Source: Mimachlamys varia (lineage: Eukaryota; Mollusca; Bivalvia; Pectinida; Pectinidae). From it: DNA of 64,000 nt. Shown piece by piece: positions 27,980 through 39,265 of this stretch; position 1 is the first letter of the stretch; the number at the start of each line of letters is the position of its first letter. The stretch is from assembly GCA_947623455.1 (NCBI GenBank), contig OX392536.1, forward strand, positions 13,077,282 to 13,141,281. The letters are read 5' to 3'. The notes under the pieces were generated by a model. That model was not told the origin of the DNA and ran no database searches. It saw nothing but the letters and a program-made list of their open reading frames with translations. The position numbers were made by a program, and so were the translations under genes.

Positions 27980-28398
27980 TGCATGTGTTATTGTCATATT
28001 ACATTACAAACATATTGAAGCAATACAGCAGCAAGTTATGTGTATAAAACTGCGTATTTTAAAAGAAAAAATGTGTTTTTGAGCAAACATTTACCGAAGA
28101 CCGTGTAAAAGTGTTTGACAAAAAACTGTAATATTTAGGCACAAAACAACTATTAGTTTTAAAAGTGAGTGTCTTGTTGCGGTCCTTGCACATTTCAAAA
28201 GTTTTAAAACCCTTCAAAACCTTTTTACCTCCACAACCGGCAATTTCACTTTTTAAATAGCCCACCCCCAGCCCCACCTCTCCCCATGTCAACACTATTG
28301 ACCCCCCTATTGTTAGCTTGAATATGGTGTACAAGCTTACCAAGGACGTTTATCACGTTGAAACAATCAAGCCTTTCATTTCTATTACAGGCAAACTG
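27980..28398. other. Unique sequence between satellite and receptor exon (upstream or intron)
   Basis: This is AT-rich non-repetitive DNA. Open frames here are short and lack any family signature. The last part carries the polypyrimidine tract and AG of a 3' splice site (see 28374-28390), so at least its right end is probably intron of the receptor gene. No TATA box with a convincing initiator was found. Confidence 0.6.
28374..28390 (+). promoter_or_regulatory. Probable 3' splice acceptor of the receptor exon
   Basis: The pyrimidine-rich run tttcatttctattacag ends in AG at 28389-28390. An ATG follows at 28399, in frame with the receptor. Codons upstream of this point, though open back to 28318, show no receptor-like or signal-like character. 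The simplest reading is that the coding exon begins at 28391 and that translation starts at 28399. RNA evidence would be needed to exclude the longer open frame. Confidence 0.55.
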
Positions 28399-29664
28399 AT
28401 GGGGACGAATACTACTCACTGCCAATCGACCGCGCATGCGCCGGATGGCTTACAACTTCCTGACGACAATATGCTTTACGCTACCAATTTCTCTGTCAAA
28501 GATTTTTGGCGGATTCAGTCCCATGTTGAATTCTCGAACAACTGGTTTGGGTCCGTGAGTGTTTGTATCCTCGTTCTCGGGTTTTGTCTCATTACTTTGT
28601 TCGGGATTTCAGGGAACGCTGCTATGTGCTACATTATCATCAAGAAGAAAAACCTCAAGTCTTGTAGAAATTGGTACATTATGAACTTGTCTTTGTCGGA
28701 CATTCTTACTTCCCTTTTATGTATACCGTTCACTGTAGTACGGCTAATTATGAAACATTGGCCACTTGGTGAAATTGTGTGTAAACTTGTGCCTACTTTA
28801 CAGACAATCTACGTGTTCGTGTCCACGTTTACTATTGTGCTGATAGCCGTGGACAGGTACAGGGCAATAGTCCACTGTGCTAATGCCACACGTGATCGCA
28901 CGCGCCTCATGTATATTTTCCCAATGGTTTGGATGGTATCACTCGCCTTGGCGCTTCCTATGTTCGTGTTTCACGAGGTAGAAGACGTCTACATTACCAA
29001 AGGAATATTTCTGTTTTCATCCTGTTTAGAGAATTGGAGCTCGGATACAGCTAGGAAGAGTTATGCGTCTGTGGTATTAGGCATTCATTTCATATTCCCA
29101 ATGATAGTTATAGTTTCTTTACACATCCTCATTTGCAAATTTATACGAACTCATATAGAATCAAAGCCTTCGTATTCTCGAGAACTGCACCGAAGTCGGC
29201 GCAATCTATTACGACAGAGGAAAAACATCATCCTTTTGACATCTATTACGGTATCTTTTGCGATAACATGGCTTCCCCTCACTCTAACAAATCTCCTTGC
29301 GGATCTCAACTATCATCTTTTCACGGGAATAAATTTTAACTGGCTGAAAGCTGTTTGCCATTTACTTGCCATGAGCTCAGTCTGTATAAACCCTATCATT
29401 TATGGATGGTTCAACTCGAACTTTAGGCGCGAGATTAACGCTTTGATATGTCGACAACGACATGAAAAGGATAACAACAGCTTTTTGGTGGGCCTCACAG
29501 AACATAAGTCCTCGCGCTGTCGGGATAGAGTTGAGCTCGGAGTTTACGGCTTAATGCCTACAAGAACAGACATTCGTACTGTAGAAATCCGGACAGCTGA
29601 GGTTCCTCCCACCGAAACGCCTCACGAGGATTATTTGTCCCCATTACCCGCAACCGAAAGTTGA
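28399..29664 (+). CDS. Rhodopsin-class GPCR, neuropeptide Y/F receptor-like
   Basis: A 421-residue seven-transmembrane receptor in a single uninterrupted exon. All class A landmarks are present, numbered from the ATG at 28399: GN in TM1 (residue 73), LSLSD in TM2, WPLG in the first extracellular loop, the TM3 cysteine (128) with its loop-2 partner Cys209, DRY (152-154), TWLP in TM6, and NPIIY in TM7 (331-335). NTT and NFS near the N terminus are N-glycosylation sites, and a cysteine after TM7 could be palmitoylated. The TM3 stretch CKLVPTLQ, VSTFTI and DRYRAI, and the ending NPIIYGWFNSNFRRE, resemble NPY, NPF and short-NPF receptors, which bind amidated peptides at the plasma membrane and usually couple to Gi/o. 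The ligand is inferred. An open frame extends upstream to 28318, but a splice acceptor at 28390 favours this start. The stop codon lies in the first unit of a 45-bp repeat. Confidence 0.88.
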   Translation: MGTNTTHCQSTAHAPDGLQLPDDNMLYATNFSVKDFWRIQSHVEFSNNWFGSVSVCILVLGFCLITLFGISGNAAMCYIIIKKKNLKSCRNWYIMNLSLSDILTSLLCIPFTVVRLIMKHWPLGEIVCKLVPTLQTIYVFVSTFTIVLIAVDRYRAIVHCANATRDRTRLMYIFPMVWMVSLALALPMFVFHEVEDVYITKGIFLFSSCLENWSSDTARKSYASVVLGIHFIFPMIVIVSLHILICKFIRTHIESKPSYSRELHRSRRNLLRQRKNIILLTSITVSFAITWLPLTLTNLLADLNYHLFTGINFNWLKAVCHLLAMSSVCINPIIYGWFNSNFRREINALICRQRHEKDNNSFLVGLTEHKSSRCRDRVELGVYGLMPTRTDIRTVEIRTAEVPPTETPHEDYLSPLPATES

Positions 29665-30010
29665 AATTGCTACAGTAAGTAGAGGTGGGGTCGGCCAACC
29701 GGAAGTTGACATTGCTGCAGTAAGTAAAGGTGGGGACGGTCAACCGGAAGTTGACATTACTACAGTAAGTAGAGGTTGGGACGGCCAACCGGAAGTTGAT
29801 ATTGCTTCAGTAAGTAGAGTTGGGGACGGCCAACCGGAAGTTGACATTGGTACAGTAAGTAGATGTGGGGGACGACCAACCGGAAGTTGACATTGTTACA
29901 GTTAGTAGAGGTTGGGACGGCCAACCGGAAGTTGACATTGCTACAGTAAGTAGAGGTTGGGACGGCCAACCGGAAGTTGACATTGCTACAGTAAGTAGAG
30001 GTGTGGACGA
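29656..30010. repeat. 45-bp minisatellite overlapping the receptor stop codon
   Basis: About eight units begin at 29656, 29701, 29746, 29791, 29836, 29882, 29927 and 29972. The spacing is 45 bp, with one 46-bp step. Each unit carries aaccggaagttgacattg and then cagtaagtagagg. The first, most diverged unit contains the receptor stop codon at 29662-29664. Because 45 is a multiple of three, several frames stay open across it on both strands; none resembles a real protein. Most units contain the string gtaagt, a consensus-like 5' splice donor. Confidence 0.93.
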
Positions 30011-31062
30011 CCAATGTCTTGTCCCCTCATTTATCTTCGCGCAGTTCATGTCCTTTGTACAAACTCCTATTCGATTTTGAACACTTTAATTTTAGACGAA
30101 ACACGGAAAAGTACAAAGAAACTAGGACTTAAACTACAAGTTTCTGAATTTGATCTCATAATATTTCTATATTTTTATTTCAAATAGATTCACAGATATT
30201 TCTTAATTACTCAAGAAGAGGTGCTAGACGCTGATTTACCAGAAAATTAATTTTACATGTTTTTATCATTTTTTGCTTTTGTGCCTACTCAATGGGTCAT
30301 TAAGTGTAATATCATCATTTTGCCAAACGAAGTGATTGTATTGACAATTATGACGTAATTATATTTTCAACAAAATAAGATGAGCTGAATGTGATAAACA
30401 GCTGTACGTGTCACTTGGGTTTATCTATCCTCGTGGAATAAGTTGAGGTTAACATTTACCCATGCAGGTTTTAAACTAAATGCATTAGTTGGAAATTATA
30501 TTAACCAAAATGTGCTTTTGTAAATCCAACACGGATCATGACTGGAGGACAATAAAACCAGTGCTGTGTGATGATGCAGGCCGGCTGGACCGTGACTGGT
30601 TACATTCCATCATGTTTTTTATGAGATCATGTTTTTTTCATGTTTATATTTATATATTTTCATACATACTCAAACATAACGTCTTCACCTTGTATTGTTT
30701 ATATATAAAATGCTGTATAAATGTAAATATTATAATTCCTCATACAGTCCGAGATGATAGACCTTATATATTAGGTTTTATACCAAATATCACAATGGGT
30801 ATAGCTTTATATGTAGCATATTGTGGCATATATACTTATGTCGACTTACAAGATAAGTGGTTGTTTTTTTCGTTTTCTTTATAAATGTAATTATCTTGAC
30901 TTTTCTGCATCAAGTCTAGAACTGCCATCTAACGAACACGTCGACATTGTTTAATCACTGTCCCATTAGGAAGTTGATTTGAGTATTTACACAAGTATCA
31001 ATTATCTCCATGCTTATTCATCGCTCCAAATACTCCACTTCTCTAGACAAAGCTGAATTTAA
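30011..31062. other. AT-rich unique DNA downstream of the receptor
   Basis: No convincing gene. A 131-codon open frame at 30489-30884 has no recognisable domain and its composition follows the AT-rich background (long runs of Tyr, Ile, Phe and Cys), so I treat it as chance. The receptor 3' UTR probably extends into this region; I saw no single AATAAA that clearly marks its end. Confidence 0.5.
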
Positions 31063-31580
31063 TTGAGTTATTGGTTATACTTGAGTTATTGGTTATAATT
31101 GAGTTATTGGTTATACTTGAGTTATTGGTTATAATTGAGTTATTGGTTATACTTGAGTTATTGGTTATACTTGAGTTATTGGTTATACTTGAGTTATTGG
31201 TTACTTGGGTTATTGGTTATACTTGAGTTATTGGTTATACTTGAGTTATTGGTTATAATTGAGTTATTGGTTATACTTGAGTTATTGGTTATACTTGAGT
31301 TATTGGTTATAATTGAGTTATTGGTTATAATTGAGTTATTGGTTTTAATTGAGTTATTGGTTACTTGAGTTATTGGTTATAATTGAGTTATTGGTTTTAA
31401 TTGAGTTATTGGTTACTTGAGTTATTGGTTATAATTGAGTTATTGGTTATACTTGAGTTATTGGTTATACTTGAGTTATTTGTTATACTTGAGTTATTGG
31501 TTATACTTGAGTTATTTGTTATACTTGAGTTATTGGTTATAATTGAGTTATTTGTTATACTTGAGTTATTGGTTATACTT
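31063..31580. repeat. 18-bp minisatellite, about 29 copies
   Basis: Tandem copies of ttgagttattggttatac occur with a c/a difference at the last base (ttatac or ttataa) and a 16-bp form lacking two bases (ggttac), for example around 31200, 31360 and 31410. Substituted units with tttgtt cluster toward the right end. The 18-bp period is a multiple of three, so Leu/Ile-rich frames on the plus strand and Asn/Ser/Thr-rich frames on the minus strand stay open; these are repeat artefacts. Confidence 0.95.
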
Positions 31581-32553
31581 GGATTTGAAATTGTAGACAA
31601 TGTGGTAAGATTACAAAGCACATTCTATCAGCTTTCCAATTGAATATCAATTAAAAAGGAAAAGCAAAATAATATGTGATACAATTAGACTTGCATACAA
31701 AACCTAACCTTGTGTATTTTACTCAACACAAGTCATCATATTTTGCCTTTCAATGTACTTTAAACTTTCATACTTGCAGAGACACTGCACTGTTAACATG
31801 TCCAGGGCTATTTATAAGTATGCGGTGACAATATACACATGGAAAATGATAGCAAACATGAAAATCACTTTCAATAATTTCTTTCTGTATGTTGTGTCCT
31901 TCCTTGATAACATATACATGCAGGACAGAAATAGGATGTAGCAGGGCCATGGTCAGTGTCCATTGCCTCTGATGTGACAGGCAGATCTGTTGTTCAAAGT
32001 TTTTGTAAAAAGATCAGGCATAACAAACTTCACACCACATGTTGCAAATAGTAGGAACTGTTAACTAAAATGTGTATACCTAAAATCACTATTTTCTCCC
32101 TGTAATGGCAAGTTGTCTTTGGATTTGAGAATACTGTATATATGCTTCTTTTTCAAACATTATGACAGACATCCTATATTTATATAGAGGAACAAAACAA
32201 GAAATAAATCCACATCCATAATTAAATGTTCACTTTAACAGGAACAGATTTTGACTTGGCTGCAGTTCCCTGTCATGGTAAATTGATTTTATATTTGACC
32301 AAATAAAAACACAGCTGTGTTTCCCGGTTTCCAAGTGACACTGTTTTTTTTTCAAACTAACCGATATACATATTATTGATACTCACAGTTATGGTTATAC
32401 ATAAATTAGCCATTTAATTGTACTAGTAATGTACTATGCATTTTATCAGTAGTGTGGCTTTGATATGGGTTGGAACCTGAATATAAGTGTGACCAGTCTA
32501 GCCTAGGAAATCAGTGTTTGGACCTCCATGTTGACCACTGGGCTCCCATTAAA
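31581..32553. other. AT-rich unique DNA
   Basis: No open frame with a recognisable product and no RNA gene were seen. The two 60-codon frames at 31753-31950 overlap on opposite strands and look like chance. Confidence 0.5.
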
Positions 32554-32881
32554 GGCCCAATATACGTAACTTTCGGCAAAACTTGAAGCAAACATCAAGT
32601 CTAATAACTTATTATATTTATAGATGTAGTTAAGATAAACAGATATCAGCAATATTCAAGATGAATTGTTACGCGGTTACCGGTACAGCAACATTTGAAA
32701 CTGAAGTGGGCTACACCTGAATTATTTTCAATTCTATGGATTTTTCTGCCAAGACTTTCTTGTTAGTTACCGCTCAGGTTTCTTCGTTTTCGATTTATTT
32801 TTGCACGTTATCAACTGGTTTTTTGTTTTAATAATTTTTTCAGAACACCGAAAAATTTCCTAAAGTTACGTATATTGGGCC
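32554..32881. mobile_element. Small non-autonomous inverted-repeat element (MITE-like)
   Basis: The 20-bp sequence ggcccaatatacgtaacttt at 32554-32573 is matched perfectly and inverted at 32862-32881. This brackets 328 bp of AT-rich non-coding DNA. Terminal inverted repeats without a transposase gene are the hallmark of MITEs. A target-site duplication is not clear: the left flank ends ttaaa and the right flank begins tac, so the superfamily cannot be assigned. Confidence 0.7.
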
Positions 32882-35374
32882 TACGTATATAAAGCATGAT
32901 TTATGGCTGATTTTCCGCTGATAGGGGACAGTTTTAGCAGGATTTCAATGGAGCAGGATTTTAATATCTAGGGAAAGACAGTAACCAAGCGGTATAAAAG
33001 AAATCGACGATGTGACAGTAGCACGACGATTTGACAGTAATACGACGATGTGACAGTAATACGACGATGTTACAGTAATACGACGATGTTACAGTAATAC
33101 GACGATGTGACAGTAATACAACAATGTGACAGTAATACAACGATGTGACAGTTATACGACGATGTGACAGTAATACGACGATGTGACAGTAACACGACGA
33201 TGTGACAGTAATACGACGATGTGACAGTAATACAACAATGTGACAGTAATACGACGATGTGACAGTAATACAACGATGTGACAGTTATACAACGATTTGA
33301 CAGTAATACAACGATGTGACAGTTATACAACGATGTGACAGTAATACAACAATGTGACAATAATACGACGATGTGACAGTAATACGACGATGTGACAGTA
33401 ATACAACAATGTGACAGTAATACAACGATGTGACAGTTATACGACGATGTGACAGTAATACGACGATGTGACAGTAACAGGACGATGTGACAGTAATACA
33501 ACAATGTGACAGTAATACGAAGATGGGACAGTAACACAACGATGTGACAGTAATACGACGATGTGACAGTAATACGACGATGTGACAGTAATACGACGAT
33601 GTTACAGTAATACGACGATGTTACAGTAATACGACGATGTGACAGTAATACGACGATGTGACAGTAATACGACGATGTGACAGTAATACGACGATGTTAC
33701 AGTAATACGACGATGTTACAGTAATACGACGATGTGACAGTAACACGACGATGTGACAGTAATACGACGATGTGACAGTAATACGACGATGTGACAGTAA
33801 TACGACGATGTTACAGTAATACGACGATGTTACAGTAATACGACGATGTTACAGTAATACGACGATGTTACAGTAATACGACGATGTGACAGTAATACGA
33901 CGATGTGACAGTAATACGACGATGTGACAGTAATACGACGATGTGACAGTAATACGACGATGTTACAGTAATACGACGATGTTACAGTAATACGACGATG
34001 TGACAGTAACACGACGATGTTACAGTAATACGACGATGTGACAGTAATACGACGATGTGACAGTAACACGACGATGTGACAGTAATACGACGATGTGACA
34101 GTAATACGACGATGTTACAGTAATACGACGATGTGACAGTAATACGACGATGTGACAGTAATACGACGATGTGACAGTAATACGACGATGTGACAGTAAC
34201 ACGACGATGTGACAGTAATACGACGATGTGACAGTAATACGACGATGTTACAGTAATACGACGATGTGACAGTAATACGACGATGTGACAGTAATACGAC
34301 GATGTGACAGTAACACGACGATGTGACAGTAACACGACGATGTGACAGTAATACGACGATGTGACAGTAATACGACGATGTGACAGTAATACGACGATGT
34401 GACAGTAATACGACGATGTGACAGTTATACGACGATGTGACAGTAATACGACGATGTGACAGTAACACGACGATGTGACAGTAACACGACGATGTGACAG
34501 TAATACGACGATGTGACAGTTATACAACGATGTGACAGTAATACGACGATATGACAGTAATACGACGATGTGACAGTAATACGACGATGTGACAGTAACA
34601 CGACGATGTGACAGTAATACGACGATGTGACAGTAATACAACGATGTGACAGTAACAGGACGATGTGACAGTAACACGACGATGTGACAGTAATACAACG
34701 ATGTGACAGTAATACGACGATGTGACAGTAACACGACGATGTGACAGTAATACGACGATGTGACAGTAACACGACGATGTGACAGTAACACGACGATGTG
34801 ACAGTAATACGACGATGTGACAGTAATACAACGATGTGACAGTAACAGGACGATGTGACAGTAACACGACGATGTGACAGTAGCACGACGATGTGACAGT
34901 AATACGACGATGTGACAGTAACAGGACGATGTGACAGTAACAGGACGATGTGACAGTAACACGACGATGTGACAGTAGCACGACGATGTGACAGTAATAC
35001 GACGATGTGACAGCAACAGGACGATGTGACAGTAACAGGACGATGTGACAGTAACACGACGATGTGACAGTAATACGACGATGTGACAGTAATACGACGA
35101 TGTGACAGTAACACGACGATGTGACAGTAACACGACGATGTGACAGTAATACAACGATGTGACAGTAATACGACGATGTGACAGTTACACGACGATGTGA
35201 CAGTAACACGACGATGTGACAATAACACGACGATGTGACAGTAATACGACGATGTGACAGTAACATGACGATGTGACAGTAACACGACGATGTGACAGTA
35301 ATACGACGATGTGACAGTAACACGACGATGTGACAGTAATACGACGATGTGACAGTAATACGACGATGTGACAG

Positions 35375-38300
35375 TTATACGACGATGTGACAGTAATACA
35401 ACAATGTGACAGTAACACGACGATGTGACAGTAATACGACGATGTGACAGTAACACGACGATGTTACAGTAATACGACGATGTGGCAGTAATACGACGAT
35501 GTGACAGTAACACGACGATGTGACAGTAATACGACGATGTGACAGTAACATGACGATGTGACAGTAACACGACGATGTGACAGTAATACGACGATGTGGC
35601 AGTAATACAACGATGTGACAGTAATACGACGATGTGGCAGTAATACAACGATGTGGCAGTAACACGACGATGTGACAGTAATACGACGATGTGACAGTAA
35701 TACGACGATGTGACAGTTATACGACGATGTGACAGTAATACGACGATGTGACAGTAACATGACGATGTGACAGTAACACGACGATGTGACAGTAATACGA
35801 CGATGTGACAGTAACATGACGATGTGACAGTAACACGACGATGTGACAGTAATACGACGATATGACAGTAATACGACGATGTGACAGTAACACGACGATG
35901 TGACAGTAATACGACGATGTGACAGTAATACGACGATGTGGCAGTAATACAACGATGTGACAGTAATACAACGATGTGACAGTAACAGGACGATGTGACA
36001 ATAACAGGACGATGTGACAGTAATACGACGATGTGACAGTAACACGACGATGTGACAGTAATACGACGATGTGACAGTAATACGACGATGTGACAGTAAT
36101 ACAACGATGTGACAGTAATACGACGATGTGACAGTAATACGACGATGTGACAGTAACACGACGAGACGATGTGACAGTAATACGACGATGTGACAGTAAC
36201 AGGACGATGTGACAGTAACACGACGATGTGACAGTAATACGACGATGTGACAGTAACACGACGATGTGACAGTAATACGACGATGTGACAGTAATACGAC
36301 GATGTGGCAGTAACACGACGATGTGACAGTAACACGACGATGTGACAGTAACACGACGATGTGACAGTAATACGACGATGTGACAGTAATACGACGATGT
36401 GACAGTAACACGACGATGTGACAGTAACACGACGATGTGACAGTAATACGACGATGTGGCAGTAATACAACGATGTGGCAGTAATACAACGATGTGACAG
36501 TAACAGGACGATGTGACAATAACAGGACGATGTGACAGTAACACTACATAGTGACAGTAACACGACGATGTGACAGTAATACGACGATGTGGCAGTAATA
36601 CAACGATGTGACAGTAATACGACGATGTGACAGTAACACGACGATGTTACAGTTATACGACGATGTGACAGTTATACAACGATGTGACAGTAATACGACG
36701 ATGTGACAGTAACACGACGATGGGACAGTAACACGACGATGTGACAGTAATACGACGATGTGACAGTAATACGACGATGTGACAGTAACACGACGATGTG
36801 ACAGTAACACGACGATGTGACAGTAACACGACGATGTGACAGTAACACGACGATGTGACAGTAACACGACGATGTGACAGTAACACGACGATGTTACAGT
36901 TATACGACGATGTGACAGTTATACAACGATGTGACAGTAATACGACGATGTGACAGTAACACGACGATGTGACAGTAACACGACGATGTGACAGTAACAC
37001 GACAATGTGACAGTAATACAACGATGTGACAGTAGCACGACGATGTGACAGTAACAGGACGATGTGACAGTAATACGACGATGTGACAGTAGCACGACGA
37101 TGTGACAGTAATACGACGATGTGACAGTAATACGACGATGTGACAGTAATACGACGATGTGACAGTTATACGACGATGTGACAGTAGCACGACGATGTGA
37201 CAGTAATACGACGATGTGACAGTAATACGACGATGTGACAGTAATACGACGATGTGACAGTAACAGGACGATGTGACAGTAATACGACGATGTGACAGTA
37301 ATACGACGATGTGACAGTAACAGGACGATGTGACAGTAATACGACGATGTGACAGTAATACAACGATGTGACAGTAATACGACAATGTGACAGTAACAGG
37401 ACGATGTTTCAGTAATACGACGATGTGACAGTAAGTGGACGATGTGACAGTAATACGACGATGTGACAGTAATACGACGATGTGACAGTAATACGACGAT
37501 GTGACAGTTATACGACGATGTGGCAGTAATACGACGATGTGACAGTAATACGACGATGTGACAGTAATACGACGATGTGACAGTTATACGACGATTTGAC
37601 AGTAATACGACGATGTGACAGTAACAGGACGATGTGACAGTAACACGACGATGTGACAGTAATACGACGATGGGACAGTAACACAACGATGTGGCAGTAA
37701 TACAACAATGTGACAGTAACACAACGATATGGCAGTAATACAACGATGTGACAGTAGCACGACGATGTGACAGTAATACGACGATGTGACAGTAATACGA
37801 CGATGTGACAGTAATACGACGATGTGACAGTAATACGACGATGTGGCAGTAACACGACGATGTGACAGTAATACGACGATGTGACAGTAACACTACATAG
37901 TGACAGTAACACGACGATGTGACAGTAATACGACGATGTGACAGTAATACGACGATGTGACAGTAATACGACGATGTGTCAGTTATACGACGATGTGACA
38001 GTAATACAACAATGTGACAGTAACACGACGATGTGACAGTAATACGACGATGTGACAGTAACACGACGATGTTACAGTAATACGACGATGTGGCAGTAAT
38101 ACGACGATGTGACAGTAACACGACGATGTGACAGTAATACGACGATGTGACAGTAACATGACGATGTGACAGTAACACGACGATGTGACAGTAATACGAC
38201 GATGTGGCAGTAATACAACGATGTGACAGTAATACGACGATGTGGCAGTAATACAACGATGTGGCAGTAACACGACGATGTGACAGTAATACGACGATGT

Positions 38301-39265
38301 GACAGTAATACGACGATGTGACAGTTATACGACGATGTGACAGTAATACGACGATGTGACAGTAACATGACGATGTGACAGTAACACGACGATGTGACAG
38401 TAATACGACGATGTGACAGTAACATGACGATGTGACAGTAACACGACGATGTGACAGTAATACGACGATATGACAGTAATACGACGATGTGACAGTAACA
38501 CGACGATGTGACAGTAATACGACGATGTGACAGTAATACGACGATGTGGCAGTAATACAACGATGTGGCAGTAATACAACGATGTGACAGTAACAGGACG
38601 ATGTGACAATAACAGGACGATGTGACAGTAATACGACGATGTGACAGTAACACGACGATGTGACAGTAATACGACGATGTGACAGTAATACGACGATGTG
38701 ACAGTAATACAACGATGTGACAGTAATACGACGATGTGACAGTAATACGACGATGTGACAGTAACACGACGAGACGATGTGACAGTAATACGACGATGTG
38801 ACAGTAACAGGACGATGTGACAGTAACACGACGATGTGACAGTAATACGACGATGTGACAGTAACACGACGATGTGACAGTAACACGACGATGTGACAGT
38901 AATACGACGATGTGGCAGTAACACGACGATGTGACAGTAACACGACGATGTGACAGTAACACGACGATGTGACAGTAATACGACGATGTGACAGTAATAC
39001 GACGATGTGACAGTAACACGACGATGTGACAGTAACACGACGATGTGACAGTAATACGACGATGTGGCAGTAATACAACGATGTGGCAGTAATACAACGA
39101 TGTGACAGTAACAGGACGATGTGACAATAACAGGACGATGTGACAGTAACACTACATAGTGACAGTAACACGACGATGTGACAGTAATACGACGATGTGG
39201 CAGTAATACAACGATGTGACAGTAATACGACGATGTGACAGTAACACGACGATGTTACAGTAACA
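35375..39265. repeat. Higher-order repeat of the 19-bp satellite, offset 2608 bp
   Basis: Positions 35375 to about 36660 recur at 37983 to about 39265. Rare landmarks move by exactly 2608 bp: a truncated unit reading acgagacgatg at 36161 and 38769, and the odd unit acactacatagtgacag at 36541 and 39149. The offset is not a multiple of 19 because these landmark units contain small indels. That is what makes the higher-order structure readable by eye. Confidence 0.85.

Noticed and set aside
29558..30080. Frames across the 45-bp minisatellite on both strands
   Set aside because: The period is a multiple of three, so frames stay open by construction. They overlap the receptor end and have no domain.
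30489..30884. 131-codon plus-strand frame downstream of the receptor
   Set aside because: Composition matches AT-rich background, with no domain and no splice or promoter support.
31135..31643. Leu/Ile-rich transmembrane-like frames
   Set aside because: Six-residue periodicity from the 18-bp minisatellite; no start context or flanking coding sequence.
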